Shown: positions 23,398 through 36,763 of the stretch, in pieces | Position numbering within the stretch: the stretch's first letter is position 1 | Layout of the letters: each line of letters begins with the position of its first letter | Source: Leptospira kirschneri serovar Cynopteri str. 3522 CT | Lineage (GTDB): Bacteria > Spirochaetota > Leptospiria > Leptospirales > Leptospiraceae | Direction: 5' to 3' | Length of the DNA: 64,000 bases | NCBI RefSeq assembly: GCF_000243695.2 | Contig: NZ_AHMN02000007.1 | Span: 248,001 to 312,000, forward strand | Notes under the pieces: model-generated | What the model saw: the letters and a program-made list of their open reading frames with translations, nothing else | What the model was told of the DNA's origin: nothing | Databases searched by the model: none | Program-made: the position numbers and the translations under genes

Positions 23398-23616
23398 ATG
23401 CACCTAAGTCTGCAAATACAAGATTGGATCGTATATGGAATCGTTAGCCTAACGGTAATTCGGCTTTTTTTTCCGTTACTATCCGTTCTTCGAGAACTGG
23501 TCGGCAAACCGACCCGCTTAAAAGAAGAAGACTTCGGTTGTTATAACGGAGCGTGTAAAAGTTGCGATGTCACGCCGTCCTCTACTTCAAAAAAGAACGA
23601 CCCTATTTTCCACTAA
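23398..23616 (+). CDS. small cysteine-bearing single-span membrane protein
   Basis: A 72-residue protein with one transmembrane helix (DWIVYGIVSLTVIRLFFPLL, about 9-28) and a short tail with GCYNGACKSCDV, three close cysteines. This architecture resembles FeoB-associated Cys-rich proteins, though it is not a clear match. The ATG at 23398 is preferred over an upstream TTG that would add 24 polar residues across the hem-box. It diverges from hemA across the hem-box, which suggests a role in iron or haem handling. Its end overlaps the convergent HAD gene by 30 bases. Confidence 0.65.
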   Translation: MHLSLQIQDWIVYGIVSLTVIRLFFPLLSVLRELVGKPTRLKEEDFGCYNGACKSCDVTPSSTSKKNDPIFH

Positions 23617-24504
23617 AGCCAGGGCGACCCCATCCTCTTCATTGCTATATCGCGTAACGTGTCTTGTGGAATTTTTGATTTCAGGAATCGCGTTTTTCAT
23701 CGCAAAACCGACGCCGGAATGAAGAATCATTTCAAGATCATTCCTTTCGTCTCCGAAAGAGATCACACCTTTTCCATCCAAACCTTTTAAGGAAAGAAAT
23801 CTGGAAATCCCAGACCACTTAGATACAGAGGCATTGATGATTTCTACACAATAAGAAACACCAGGAATTTTAGTGAGAATACATCTAAGTTCACACGACT
23901 CCGGAAGAGAATGAATTTTACAGATGAGAGAATCTAAATCTTCTTTATGAAGAGAAAGAAAACAGACGACTAAAATTTTTTCAAGATCCGCGGAAAGAAA
24001 ATCTCCGATCGCCTTTGTTCTAGAGTGATCTCCACCGGAATAATTATGATATGCTTTATGGGTAATCGGAATTTCGGTAAGCATATCCACACCTTCTTCA
24101 AATTGATCTACGTGTAAGATAGGAGGAGTATGAAACTCTTTTCCTATTTGAAGAATTTTTTGAACGACTTCTAACCTCAAATAACTTTCGGAAATTCTTT
24201 CTGCACTCGGAGATTTACGTAAAATCTGTCCATTGTTGGACACTACGTGAAGTTCTCCTTTGAATTCTTTTGCAAAACCGAAAGTGGAATAGAATCTTCT
24301 TCCAGTAGCGATTACTAAATTTTTTCCTTGATCAATCGCCTTTTGAAGAACTGCGTGTGTTAAAGAAGAAATTCTACTTTTAGAATTGAGAAGGGTTCCG
24401 TCTAAATCGACTGCGATGGTATGAATTTGAGTAGGGTCAAAAGACATAGATTTTTTCAATTCACCAGAATCTAAAAATTTAGAGAATGATTTTTTTAAAT
24501 CCAA
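23587..24504 (-). CDS. HAD-superfamily hydrolase, Cof type
   Basis: A 305-residue Cof-type HAD phosphatase. Motif I is VDLDGTLLNSKSRIS (about 32-46), motif II is in LVIATGRRF, and the C-terminal block has KGVISFGDERNDLEMI with the paired acidic residues. The cap domain lies between. The family dephosphorylates sugar phosphates, nucleotides or flavin/PLP intermediates; the substrate is not predictable. The ATG at 24504 gives about 20 extra residues before the domain, and MSFDPTQ is an alternative start. It is transcribed toward hemA but separated from it by the convergent small gene. Confidence 0.87.
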   Translation of the reverse strand: MDLKKSFSKFLDSGELKKSMSFDPTQIHTIAVDLDGTLLNSKSRISSLTHAVLQKAIDQGKNLVIATGRRFYSTFGFAKEFKGELHVVSNNGQILRKSPSAERISESYLRLEVVQKILQIGKEFHTPPILHVDQFEEGVDMLTEIPITHKAYHNYSGGDHSRTKAIGDFLSADLEKILVVCFLSLHKEDLDSLICKIHSLPESCELRCILTKIPGVSYCVEIINASVSKWSGISRFLSLKGLDGKGVISFGDERNDLEMILHSGVGFAMKNAIPEIKNSTRHVTRYSNEEDGVALALVENRVVLF

Positions 24505-24951
24505 TCATCATGTTTTTACAATTAAAACGCCTCGGTTCGTTTTTTATTGAACTTTAAAAAAATTTAATAAACCCAAAAAAGGCGACGGACCGCACTTGAA
24601 CTTCAGTCAATCAATTGCATAAAAGAAACATAATACGATATTTCGTCTTTAGTTATAATTTGTTATAGAATGCAATTCGCAGAGAGCCATAATCAATCCA
24701 CAAATTTTGGATCCCGAAAACGCGACCCTTAGGAGAGCGTTTTGCTGAGTTCTTTAACGCGATCTGTCGAGCGCCCGTAGAAACGAGACGCTGAGTTTGA
24801 TAGAGGCGGCTTAAGTTTAACACATCGATCCCTTTCGCGTCATGCCAAATTCACATTAAAATAGGTATGTAATAAGAAATTTCTTTTGGTTCCTGGTCAG
24901 ATCCTTTTTATGGAAGAATTAGAATTCTTTTATATTAAATCTGAGTGATTT
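24505..24951. repeat. intergenic repeat-rich stretch
   Basis: About 450 non-coding bases. The 32-base stretch starting ACGCGACCCTTAGGAGAGCG (24720-24751) recurs exactly at 25676-25707. The right part ends with CATGCCAAATTCACATTAAAAT near 24841-24862, a diverged inverted end of the TTAACGTGAGTTCG-type family. Confidence 0.65.
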
Positions 24952-25482
24952 TTATTCTTTTAGGTAGTATGGGTATTTATCCGTCATCGGGTTTGGTTCG
25001 AATTTTAATTCTCTTGAAATGAGATTTTGTCTCCTGTTGATCTTCCAAGTCATTTCGTAAGTCCAGTGAAAGCTAGGAACTCCCCGGTTCAAACTTTTCA
25101 CAAAAAAATCCTCCTTTCCACCAAGGTCTTCCAGCCAAAGCATATAATTAAAAAGATAACACCTCGAAACCCCATGAGCCGCTGCCAGCACACCTAAAGT
25201 AGCCCAAACACCGGTATGAACTCGAATACTAAACTTCTTCATTTTACCAACGTCTCGATTGTATTTGATTTTACCCGCCCGGTTATGAAGACGTTTCATA
25301 GAAGCGATCTGCTTAGAATATTTTCTCAACAAAAAAGGAAGTTTACCCCGAAGCGCTTTTCTTTCTTGAAGATTCAAACGATTCCAATAAACATCTGGAA
25401 CTAAAAGAGAATCTGTACCAACAGAACCTTCCACCAAAGCAGATTCAATTTTTTGACCGTCGTCCAATAAAAGAATGTCCAT
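24952..25482 (-). CDS. DUF1564 family protein
   Basis: A 176-residue protein that resembles DUF1564, a family largely limited to Leptospira and often present in many copies. Visible blocks are SLLVPDVYWNRL, KLPFLLRKYSKQI and a C-terminal SIRVHTGVWATLGVLAAAHGVSRCYLFNYMLWLE, a ribbon-helix-helix-like segment that may bind DNA. Function is unknown. It is flanked on both sides by the same intergenic repeat type, so it may be part of a mobile or recombining block. Identification is from memory of the family pattern. Confidence 0.65.
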   Translation of the reverse strand: MDILLLDDGQKIESALVEGSVGTDSLLVPDVYWNRLNLQERKALRGKLPFLLRKYSKQIASMKRLHNRAGKIKYNRDVGKMKKFSIRVHTGVWATLGVLAAAHGVSRCYLFNYMLWLEDLGGKEDFFVKSLNRGVPSFHWTYEMTWKINRRQNLISRELKFEPNPMTDKYPYYLKE

Positions 25483-26585
25483 ACCAGAAAACGGTTCTGC
25501 GAACTTTCCAAGCGGAACAGTTTATGAAGAAATTTTAACGTGACGGTGTAAGAAAATTTTGTCGAATAAAAAACTCAATGTTGCTCCTTATCATAACCAA
25601 CCCCACAAACATTTAGATCTCAATATAAATCTATCCGGGATTACTACAAGTCCTCTGTAAAACTTTCGCCCTAGAACGCGACCCTTAGGAGAGCGTTTTG
25701 CTGAGTTTAAACGCGATCTGCCGAACGATTCATGGAGAGTGAGACACTAAGTTTGATAGAGAGCGTTGCATGAGTTTTCCCTAATTTTGGGTGGCAACTC
25801 AATGAATTGCTTCCCATGGGTCGCAATTCAGGTGGAAGTTAGAAAGATTTGAGAGACTTTTCTCTATCAGAAAAACATACTTTTTGCAAGTAAAAAGACT
25901 CATTCTTGTCGGAACACTTGAAAAATGTGCGTTGATTCTAAAATCCTATTCAATTGTCGGTAAAGTTATGATAGAGAGCGTAGCTTGAGCTCCTTACGTT
26001 TCAATCGCTTTCGCATCGGGGTTCTATAGAACTTACGCGAAACGGCGGTTTGTAATAAAGATCGTGGTATTATATTATAATGCTACTTTGAAGTTTTTAC
26101 GAAAATTAAAATCTTCCGTAAAAAAGTCGGACGTGGGAACTACCACATTTTACAAAAAGTTCATCTGTAAAATAATTGTAGGAACTCATAATAAATCCAA
26201 ACTTTATCCTGCAGGATTACTCCAAACTTTGAAATTACTATTCAGATGTATAAAAAGAATACTATGATGAACTGTTTCAAAAGTTAAAATGTCGAATTAT
26301 TTTGAATCAGACGCGATTTTTGGAGACTTTGTATTTCTGTAAAATCACTCTTCATTTTTTGATACCGTTTTCCGCACTCGAGCAGCAAATCACGAAAAAT
26401 GAATGTTTTAAAAAACGCAAAACGATTATTTGTAGTAATTCCAACTTTTGAAAACTTTTTCTATCAAAAGCGCAAGCGGATTTTACAGTTATTTTTTCTA
26501 GGAAGTATTACAAATTCAGGAAAAATAAAATTGTAAGAAGAGACTTTCTTTTTAAGACAAAAAATTAAAACCTAGTAAAAATATT
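25483..26585. repeat. 1.1-kb non-coding repeat island
   Basis: No supported gene. It contains TTTTAACGTGACGGTGTAAG (from 25533, element end), ATAACCAACCCCACAA at 25593-25608, the 25676-25707 copy of the shared 32-mer, and GTGGGAACTACCAC near 26136. The frame at 26064-26267 lies across these repeats and is not considered a gene. The last 120 bases form the leader of mqnD. Confidence 0.65.
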
Positions 26586-27410
26586 ATGGAATTCAGTTTA
26601 GCCTATTCTCCCTGTCCAAACGATACGTTTTTATTCTACCACCTAACGAAAGGCAAGGCGACGGAACAATTTCAAGTTCGCGAAGAACTTCACGACGTAG
26701 AACAATTAAACCGAGCCGCATTCCAAGGGAAATACCAAGTAACTAAACTTTCTTTTGCAGCGTATTTTTCGGTAATGGATCGATATTCCATATTAGATTC
26801 CGGCTCCGCGCTGGGCAAAAATTGTGGACCGATACTCGTTTATAAAAAAGAAAAAAATCCAGGAAGCCCCAAGGGAAAAAAAATTCTCATTCCGGGAGAA
26901 TTGACAACTGCGAATCTTCTTCTAAAACTTTTTCTAAATAACGATTTTCATCCGATTCCGGTCCGTTATGACAAAATCATTCCACTTCTTTTGTCGGGAG
27001 AATCGGACTTAGGAGTTTTGATTCATGAAGAAAGGTTCACCTATGAAAAACAAGGTCTATCTAAACTACAAGACCTAGGAGAATGGTGGGAAGAAACAAC
27101 AGGCAAACACATTCCGTTAGGCGCCATTGCGTTCCAAAGAAAGATAGAAAAAAGATGGAAGGAAAATTTCGATTCCGCTTTAAAATTAAGTCTAGATCTT
27201 GCTTATAAAAATCGAGAAACAACTTACGCATACATTCTCAAACATTCTCAGGATACTACACGAGAAGTCGTAGATTCACATATCGATCTTTATGTGAATC
27301 AATTTACCCGTTCTCTTGGAACCGAAGGCAGAGACTCAATTCTCACATTGTATCAGAAAGGGGTAAGCGCTGGTTTTTTACCACCCGGAAAAGAAAAAGA
27401 ACTCTTTTAA
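26586..27410 (+). CDS. mqnD: 1,4-dihydroxy-6-naphthoate synthase (futalosine menaquinone pathway)
   Basis: A 274-residue protein with the MqnD start FSLAYSPCPNDTFLFYHL and a periplasmic-binding-protein-like fold (GELTTANLLLKLF, LGVLIHEERFTYE, PLGAIAFQRK). MqnD converts cyclic dehypoxanthine futalosine to 1,4-dihydroxy-6-naphthoate. Its presence indicates the futalosine route to menaquinone; the other mqn genes are not in this window. The gene stands alone between repeat-rich spacers. Confidence 0.88.
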   Translation: MEFSLAYSPCPNDTFLFYHLTKGKATEQFQVREELHDVEQLNRAAFQGKYQVTKLSFAAYFSVMDRYSILDSGSALGKNCGPILVYKKEKNPGSPKGKKILIPGELTTANLLLKLFLNNDFHPIPVRYDKIIPLLLSGESDLGVLIHEERFTYEKQGLSKLQDLGEWWEETTGKHIPLGAIAFQRKIEKRWKENFDSALKLSLDLAYKNRETTYAYILKHSQDTTREVVDSHIDLYVNQFTRSLGTEGRDSILTLYQKGVSAGFLPPGKEKELF

Positions 27411-27691
27411 ATCAAACGAAACCGATCACTTTAAAGGTAGATTCCTCATCTATTTCAACGCAAGTTCGGTGTAAGCAATCCGTTTTTATCTTAACGTGAG
27501 TTCGACGTAAGAAAATTGGGGCGAATAATAAACTCAGGTGCTGCTCTCTACGGATCGCGTTCTAAATTGAAACTAAAAACTATATGTTGTATAACGTTTC
27601 TTGCATGCAATTGATTAACCAGAGAGCCGGGCCAGTTGTGGCAAGCTCTCTATCATCAACTTCTCCAAAGGAGATTGTACATTCTAAGTTT
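27411..27691. repeat. repeat-bearing gap between mqnD and metF
   Basis: 281 bases. TTAACGTGAGTTCGACGTAA starts at 27491 and a related TCAACGCAAGTTCGGTGTAA precedes it at about 27455. AGGTGCTGCTCTCTACGGATC follows, matching other repeat islands. The genes on either side converge here. Confidence 0.65.
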
Positions 27692-28573
27692 TTAAACAGA
27701 TTCACCTTTGAGTTCTCTTACGATGTCGTAACTAGCGTGCGATTGATTGAGAGTATAAAGATGAATTCCGGGAACTCCCATCGCCAACAACTCTCTACAT
27801 TGTTTTACGGAAAAGTTTAAACTTCTTCTGTAAAATTCCTCGGGACGATGTTCCACTTCTTGCAAATCTTGGATGAGAGAAGAGGGGAACTCACAACCGG
27901 CCATAGAACGAAATCTATCTATCTGAGAAAAAGAAGTGATCGGCATTATCCCTGGAATAACAGGAACTTGAATTCCGACCTTTCGAACTAAATTCAAAAA
28001 GTTTTCAAAAATAGGATTCACAAAAAAAAGTTGAGATACTAAAAAATCAGTTCCTGCGTCCACCTTTAGTTTTAAATTTCTCACGTCTTCTTCTAAAGTT
28101 TTTGCGTTCGGATGTTTTTCAGGATAACAACCGCCACCGATACAAAAATCCAACTTTTCAGAACGAATAAAAGAAACGAGTTCAGTTGCATTCTCAAAAC
28201 CATTTTCTACTTTTTTAAATTCTCCTTCTCCTTTTGGCGGATCTCCTCGCAATGCCATCAAGTTTACAATCCCGGATGATCGGATCCATTTTAAAGTTTC
28301 CAAAATCTGGCCTTTGTCACTCCCCACACAAGTAAAATGAGAAACCGTAGGAAAAGAATAATTCTTAGAAATCCGAGATAAAATCTGTGCGGTTTTGTCT
28401 CTTGTAGAACCTCCCGCTCCATATGTAACCGTAATAAAGTCCGGATTGAGTAGTGATAACTCTTTCACGGTCTCCATCAATTTCAAATCTCCTTCCGGAG
28501 TTTTTGGAGGAAAGAACTCAAACGAATACACCGGTCCCTTTGTAGAACCGTAAATTTCAGATACTTTTTTCAT
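27692..28573 (-). CDS. metF: 5,10-methylenetetrahydrofolate reductase
   Basis: A 293-residue flavoprotein TIM barrel that makes 5-methyl-THF for methionine synthesis. Signatures: FEFFPPKTPEGD near the N terminus with the catalytic-type Glu, TVTYGAGGSTRD, LMALRGDPP, FLVSQLFF and GVPGIHLYTLN. Length is normal. Only 10 bases separate it from the end of the upstream tail-fibre-like gene, so it may be read from that transcript, an odd partnership for a core enzyme. Confidence 0.95.
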   Translation of the reverse strand: MKKVSEIYGSTKGPVYSFEFFPPKTPEGDLKLMETVKELSLLNPDFITVTYGAGGSTRDKTAQILSRISKNYSFPTVSHFTCVGSDKGQILETLKWIRSSGIVNLMALRGDPPKGEGEFKKVENGFENATELVSFIRSEKLDFCIGGGCYPEKHPNAKTLEEDVRNLKLKVDAGTDFLVSQLFFVNPIFENFLNLVRKVGIQVPVIPGIMPITSFSQIDRFRSMAGCEFPSSLIQDLQEVEHRPEEFYRRSLNFSVKQCRELLAMGVPGIHLYTLNQSHASYDIVRELKGESV

Positions 28574-28583
28574 AAACTCCCGA

Positions 28584-31109
<2,526 letters not shown>

Positions 31110-31125
31110 TTCCTGGTTTTCTTTT

Positions 31126-32064
31126 TTAGTGTTTTGTGGAAGTAATTCGATTTTCTTCGTTTTTCGCGGAAAATATAACCAATATCGGAGGACGGATTTC
31201 CTCTGTGAAGTACTTTGCTATAATCATCCGCAAGGATTCTGTAACTGGGTCCAAGATACAAAGTGTTCTTCCATCTGGCTCTACTCTAATCTTTTCCAGT
31301 GTCTCTATACTAGATTTAGCTAATCGTTCTTTTGACCAACGTAAAAATCCATTCCAACTTGTTTCTCTCTCATTGTATCTTTCTTGATTTTGATTAAATT
31401 CCGGCATAAAATCGTCTTTGGCTTTTGTTAAATTTTTACATATTCCTTGCACATACCTTAAGTTGGTTTCCATTCCTCGTCCTCTAGCGATAGTAAGTGC
31501 TTCTGTTAGAGTTGTAGATCCATATTCTTTTTCTAATTCATCTAAACTTACTTGTTTTTTTCTCTTTTCTGGTTCTTGGTGCTGGTTATTTGTAATTGTT
31601 ATATTTATATGGTTTGGGGCTACTTCTCCAGACCCCTGAGGACCATTTTTCCCCACCCCCTGGGTTTCCGTTTCCCCACCCCCTGGGTTTCCAAAATTAT
31701 ACCCCTGGGGTGGTATTTTGGATCCAGGGTAGTTAAAACAAAAATAATACCGTGAACTTGTGTGCCCTGTTCCAGGCGTAACTTGAAGTAGTCCTGCTTG
31801 AATCAGGTCTCTTTTTCCTTGTATGATTGATTTTTTTGTTTTAAAGCCCGTTAGTCTTAACAGTATTTCTGTACTTGGCCAGACTGGCTTAAAATGCTGA
31901 TCACTAAATTTAAGCAGCACTAAATAGAGTGTTTTTGCTGCTGACGATAGATTGGCCCAGACTCCAGACTCTATTATGTCTGCAAAAAATTTTATGTATG
32001 GATAATGCTCACCCATCGGCTTTCGGGATCCTTCCTTATTAGAAAGTACATTAATTTTAAGCAA
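31126..32064 (-). CDS. rep: plasmid-type replication initiator (Rep), winged-helix
   Basis: A 312-residue basic protein. Its N-terminal 110 residues (YIKFFADIIESGVWANLSSAAKTLYLVLLKF ... VWPSTEILLRLTGFKTKKSIIQGKRDLIQAGLL) form a winged-helix initiator-like domain; a linker rich in Gly/Pro/Asn follows, then a C-terminal helical part with WNGFLRWSKERL. Initiators of Leptospira plasmids and of phage LE1 are similarly linked to parA/parB. The start is TTG at 32064 or ATG at 32016 (MGEHYPYIKFF, with AAGGAAGGA upstream). A dyad operator-like site lies upstream. The Rep function is inferred from domain type and context. Confidence 0.7.
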   Translation of the reverse strand: MLKINVLSNKEGSRKPMGEHYPYIKFFADIIESGVWANLSSAAKTLYLVLLKFSDQHFKPVWPSTEILLRLTGFKTKKSIIQGKRDLIQAGLLQVTPGTGHTSSRYYFCFNYPGSKIPPQGYNFGNPGGGETETQGVGKNGPQGSGEVAPNHINITITNNQHQEPEKRKKQVSLDELEKEYGSTTLTEALTIARGRGMETNLRYVQGICKNLTKAKDDFMPEFNQNQERYNERETSWNGFLRWSKERLAKSSIETLEKIRVEPDGRTLCILDPVTESLRMIIAKYFTEEIRPPILVIFSAKNEENRITSTKH

Positions 32065-32079
32065 AAATCCCGAAGATAG

Positions 32080-32133
<54 letters not shown>

Positions 32134-32143
32134 GAGAATCCGG

Positions 32144-32171
32144 CCCCTGGTTCAGGCCAGGGGAATTTTTT
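32144..32171 (+). terminator. intrinsic terminator reading rightward
   Basis: Stem CCCCTGG (32144-32150), loop TTCAGG, stem CCAGGGG (32157-32163), then AATTTTTTT. The T run follows on the plus strand, so it stops rightward transcription, although no rightward gene precedes it. A short RNA starting near 32090-32110 would end here. Confidence 0.7.
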
Positions 32172-32311
32172 TATCCGGATTTTAATAGCGCGGGTTCGAT
32201 TTTGACCGAGTTGAATTTCTCGGCTCTGTCAGTGGATCTAATTTGGTTATCTTGTTGTGATTTCCGCATTCATTTTTTTATCGAACTCACGCTAAATAAT
32301 ATTTTTAAGCT

Positions 32312-32329
32312 CCTCTCGCTGGCGAGAGG
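32312..32329. repeat. perfect dyad CCTCTCGC-TG-GCGAGAGG
   Basis: Eight-base arms and a two-base centre; G/C-rich in an A/T-rich context. No T run follows on either strand, so a protein site or origin structure is more likely than a terminator. Confidence 0.6.
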
Positions 32330-32369
<40 letters not shown>

Positions 32370-32378
32370 TTTCAACTG

Positions 32379-32394
32379 TGGGTTTGTCAACCCA
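32379..32394. repeat. dyad TGGGTT-TGTC-AACCCA
   Basis: Six-base perfect arms with a four-base loop, just left of the A/T-rich stretch of the candidate origin. Confidence 0.45.
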
Positions 32395-32452
32395 TTGGTT
32401 TATTTTTCCCTTATTTTTAATTTTTTCTTTTACTAAGTACTTGTATGTACTT

Positions 32453-32488
32453 TTGATGTCGCTTAATCATTTTGTTAAGCGACATCAA
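32453..32488. repeat. perfect 14-bp-arm inverted repeat at the parB 3' end
   Basis: Arms TTGATGTCGCTTAA (32453-32466) and TTAAGCGACATCAA (32475-32488) with an eight-base loop, one base beyond the parB stop codon. No T run follows on the minus strand, so it is not a classical terminator. It may stabilise the parAB transcript or be a protein site. Confidence 0.65.
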
Positions 32489-32489
32489 T

Positions 32490-33335
32490 TTACGAGACTT
32501 CGAATTTTTTGCGGATTTCTTTTTTTATCAATTTTAAAATCTCACCTAACAATGCTTCATCGTGGGAGGTAATTTGAATGAGCCCTTGTTTTTTGGTGAT
32601 TTTATATTCTGCTGACTTTGGATTTGATGTTTTGGAATTTGTGCTGGATGTAATTTTAGGGGTGAATAAATTTTCTTCTTCCCGGTTAAAAGATTTTGCA
32701 TCTTTTACAGTTTTTAATGCACCCGTCTGAAACAAATTTAAGAATTCGGCAAACGTTCCTTTTCGAGATGCAGCAACTGCTTGGATTAGTAGATTTTTAC
32801 TTTCAATTCCCGCTTCTTTACAGGATCTAAGTTCCTCTTTGTTTAAATTGGAAATTCCGAGGAGTTCTGTCATATAACTTCTGCTTTTCCCAAAAAGAGT
32901 TCCTAGTTCTTGATCTGTGTATTTAAAACTTGTCTTTAAATGTGACATGGCCTCTATTTCTTCATAAGGCGATAGATTTTCTCTTTGGAGGTTTTCTATG
33001 ATGGCAAGTCGGAATGTTTCTTTTTCGTCTCGGTCTAAAATTTTACATTCTACTTCTGCCCAGCCTAATTGTTTTGCTGCGTGATATCTTCTTTCTCCGG
33101 CTACGATTTTGTAGTTTTCGTCTTCCGGATTTTGTTTTGTTACGATGATCGGTTGTAAAAGCCCATCTTTTTCCAGGCTTCTTGCAAGGTCGTCTACGCC
33201 TTTTTTTCGGTCTTGTCTAGGCTGGTTTTCCGACGGAAGTATTTTATCAAGTCGAATTTTTCGAACGGTCCCTTCCAGTTTTTCTGCTTGAAATACATCC
33301 GCGAGGGAGCCGAGTCGTTTACTTTTTGAGCTCAT
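32490..33335 (-). CDS. parB: ParB-family partition protein (origin-linked pair)
   Basis: A 281-residue ParB with the canonical series: ILPSENQPRQDRKKGVDDLA (about 30-49), CTP-binding GERRYHAAK (about 77-85), AIIENLQRENLSPYEEIEA, and a helix-turn-helix TDQELGTLFGKSRSYMTELL. This matches chromosomal/chromid Spo0J-type ParB better than the shorter one at 7731. The start overlaps parA by 17 bases. It would load at parS sites; the two 16-bp palindromes beside parA are the best candidates in the window. Confidence 0.92.
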   Translation of the reverse strand: MSSKSKRLGSLADVFQAEKLEGTVRKIRLDKILPSENQPRQDRKKGVDDLARSLEKDGLLQPIIVTKQNPEDENYKIVAGERRYHAAKQLGWAEVECKILDRDEKETFRLAIIENLQRENLSPYEEIEAMSHLKTSFKYTDQELGTLFGKSRSYMTELLGISNLNKEELRSCKEAGIESKNLLIQAVAASRKGTFAEFLNLFQTGALKTVKDAKSFNREEENLFTPKITSSTNSKTSNPKSAEYKITKKQGLIQITSHDEALLGEILKLIKKEIRKKFEVS

Positions 33336-34071
33336 TTAAAAACTCCTCTATAAATCCTTCGTATTCTTGGGCTTGTTTGCTTGTTTTGTTATACTCAAAT
33401 ACTGATTTTTTAGCTAAATGAGATTCTCCGACTGCTACTCCGTCTGAAATGCTCGTTTCAAAAATTCGAAAATATTTTGTCAAAACGGGGACAATTGTTT
33501 TTGTCAATAAGGTCTGGGGTTTGAGTTGTGTAACTAAGGCTCCTAAAATTTCTAAATTTGGATTAATTCTTTTTTTAATGCTAGTGATTGTTTGTTGGAG
33601 TCCTACAATTCCATCGACCGAAAATTTTTCAGCCTGAAGTGGGATCAGTACATAGTTGGAGCTGACGAGCGCGTTGATCGTAAAAATGGATAAACTAGGT
33701 GGACAGTCTATGATACAAAAATCTATTCCGTCTAATCCTTGTAATGAGTCTCTTAAGATATAAGGCGCGTCTACTGAGCTTCCAGAAAGTGTTTCCACTT
33801 CGGCAAGATTCATTTTAGAAGGTGCTAAAAAGAGATCTGGTTGTCTCGTTTTTATCATGATTTCTTTGATTGTCATTCTTGAGTTGAAAACTCCGTGCAT
33901 AGATTTCTCTAAACTTTCCGGATTGGTAAAGATGCCCGTTGAATTTGCCTGGGGATCTATGTCAACGAGTAGGGTTTTTTTCCCTCTTCTCGCCAGCCCC
34001 ATAGATAAGTTGAGGGAAGTTGTAGTTTTGCCTTCTCCACCTTTTTGATTTGCTATAGATACGACTATCAT
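33319..34071 (-). CDS. parA: ParA/Soj-family ATPase (origin-linked pair)
   Basis: A compact 250-residue ParA with Walker A KGGEGKT at residues 10-16, LLVDIDPQANST (about 35-46) and the Walker B region FCIIDCPPSLS. It has no N-terminal DNA-binding extension, so it probably regulates through ParB rather than by direct autorepression. It would use nonspecific DNA binding and ParB-stimulated hydrolysis to separate sister origins. It is first in a leftward parA-parB unit, with rep further down the same strand. Two perfect palindromes lie 22 and 196 bases upstream of its start. Confidence 0.93.
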   Translation of the reverse strand: MIVVSIANQKGGEGKTTTSLNLSMGLARRGKKTLLVDIDPQANSTGIFTNPESLEKSMHGVFNSRMTIKEIMIKTRQPDLFLAPSKMNLAEVETLSGSSVDAPYILRDSLQGLDGIDFCIIDCPPSLSIFTINALVSSNYVLIPLQAEKFSVDGIVGLQQTITSIKKRINPNLEILGALVTQLKPQTLLTKTIVPVLTKYFRIFETSISDGVAVGESHLAKKSVFEYNKTSKQAQEYEGFIEEFLNELKK

Positions 34072-34087
34072 GAATTCTACCTTATGT

Positions 34088-34120
<33 letters not shown>

Positions 34121-34266
34121 CTTTGCTGGATTTGATTTATAGAAATTTTGTTTTAAGAATTAAATAAACCGTCTTGTTTTTGGTCTTATTTCCAGATGGG
34201 ATTATGCTTTTTTTATATTCAATCATTTATCTAAAATTGATATTTTTTCCTGCAATTTATTCAAAG

Positions 34267-34282
34267 TGTCGGACGTCCGACA
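34267..34282. promoter_or_regulatory. perfect 16-bp palindrome TGTCGGACGTCCGACA (candidate parS/operator)
   Basis: Lies 24 bases upstream of the rightward regulator gene at 34307. It differs from the parA-proximal site only at the two central symmetric base pairs. Confidence 0.65.
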
Positions 34283-34306
34283 TGGCTTCTGTACTTAGTT
34301 GACAGG

Positions 34307-35671
<1,365 letters not shown>

Positions 35672-35672
35672 C

Positions 35673-36683
35673 GTGGATCTCGATTCTCTTTATGAAGAAC
35701 GAAAAACTCCAGGCGGATTTTTAGTCAAAGTTCGTCTTGCAAAAATGACCTATGTCGTTTTTACCCAAAGAGGACCAGAGGTTCCTCGGGGTTCTAAAAA
35801 TAATTCAATCGTAGTTTCGGTTCCTCGGATCGCTTTTTTGGGATCTCAATTTAATCTTTCTCATTTTCGTTTGGGTGAATTGAGTTTCGTAAACGTAAAA
35901 CAGGGTAAGCTCGTAATTCCCTATCAACATTCTAATTCCGGAAACGAAGTTCGAACGATTTTTTTGAACAGTGGAAGTGATTGTGACGTTCTTCCAGTTG
36001 TGGTCTATCATTTTCAAAATAGCGAAGGTTTGATTCGATCTAAAGACGAGGGTATAGAAATGCATCATCTTGTTTTGGATGAGTCGTATCCACGTCAAGA
36101 TCTGATTGCATTGAAGATTCGATTCCCGTCTTTGAACATGTTGATCGTTCGGAAAAAAGTAGTTTCTCATAAAACTTCTGAAACTTCCACCGAAACGGAC
36201 AAAGGGAAAGAATCTGGAATTGTGGATTTCAACAAAGTTCGAGCCGCGGACATCATGGATTCTGGAAATTTAAATATTCATTCTGGAAATCCAGTCTTTT
36301 TAGCTCGGATTCATTTAAGAAGAATGGATCTTGAAAAAGTAAAACAATTACTTTTGGATTTTCAATTAAAGCCGGAAGAAGTTTCTTTTATTCGAACTTT
36401 TTTTGCGGTAATGATTCGAAACGAGTTTGAAAAAGACGAGTTAAAACAAGTAAAACAAAAACTTCTCAATTTGGACGAAGGTTTTCGTCTTGCAGAGTTA
36501 ATTCTTGAAATGAAAATTCACGAGTTTGAAGTGGAGCTTGAAAAAAACTTTGGACCTGAAATTGCAAGTATGTGTTACGCGCTTCTTGAAAAAGAACAAG
36601 ATCGTGCGCAAGAGGAAGAAAAGGGGATTATTCTCTGGGAATGGAAACTTCGAGTAAAGCGTCTTTTTCGCAAAAGCGCCTGA
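35673..36683 (+). CDS. hypothetical protein coupled to the Fis-like regulator
   Basis: A 336-residue protein of unknown family. The GTG at 35673, one base after the preceding stop and with GGAG about ten bases upstream, is preferred to a longer frame inside the previous gene. The N-terminal half is strand-rich and basic ([19 protein letters not shown]), with [25 protein letters not shown] segments in the middle. The C-terminal 120 residues are charged and helical, with [20 protein letters not shown]. No signal peptide. The tight spacing suggests joint function with the regulator. Confidence 0.65.
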   Translation: MDLDSLYEERKTPGGFLVKVRLAKMTYVVFTQRGPEVPRGSKNNSIVVSVPRIAFLGSQFNLSHFRLGELSFVNVKQGKLVIPYQHSNSGNEVRTIFLNSGSDCDVLPVVVYHFQNSEGLIRSKDEGIEMHHLVLDESYPRQDLIALKIRFPSLNMLIVRKKVVSHKTSETSTETDKGKESGIVDFNKVRAADIMDSGNLNIHSGNPVFLARIHLRRMDLEKVKQLLLDFQLKPEEVSFIRTFFAVMIRNEFEKDELKQVKQKLLNLDEGFRLAELILEMKIHEFEVELEKNFGPEIASMCYALLEKEQDRAQEEEKGIILWEWKLRVKRLFRKSA

Positions 36684-36763
36684 AGAATTCTTAAAAAACT
36701 TTCAAAAAATACTAAAAAAAGCTTCCTTTTTCTTGAAAAACAGGCAAATTATAGAAAATTACT

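Noticed and set aside
26064..26267. 67-codon open frame in the repeat island
   Set aside because: It lies across interspersed repeats, has no ribosome binding site and encodes a basic low-information peptide.
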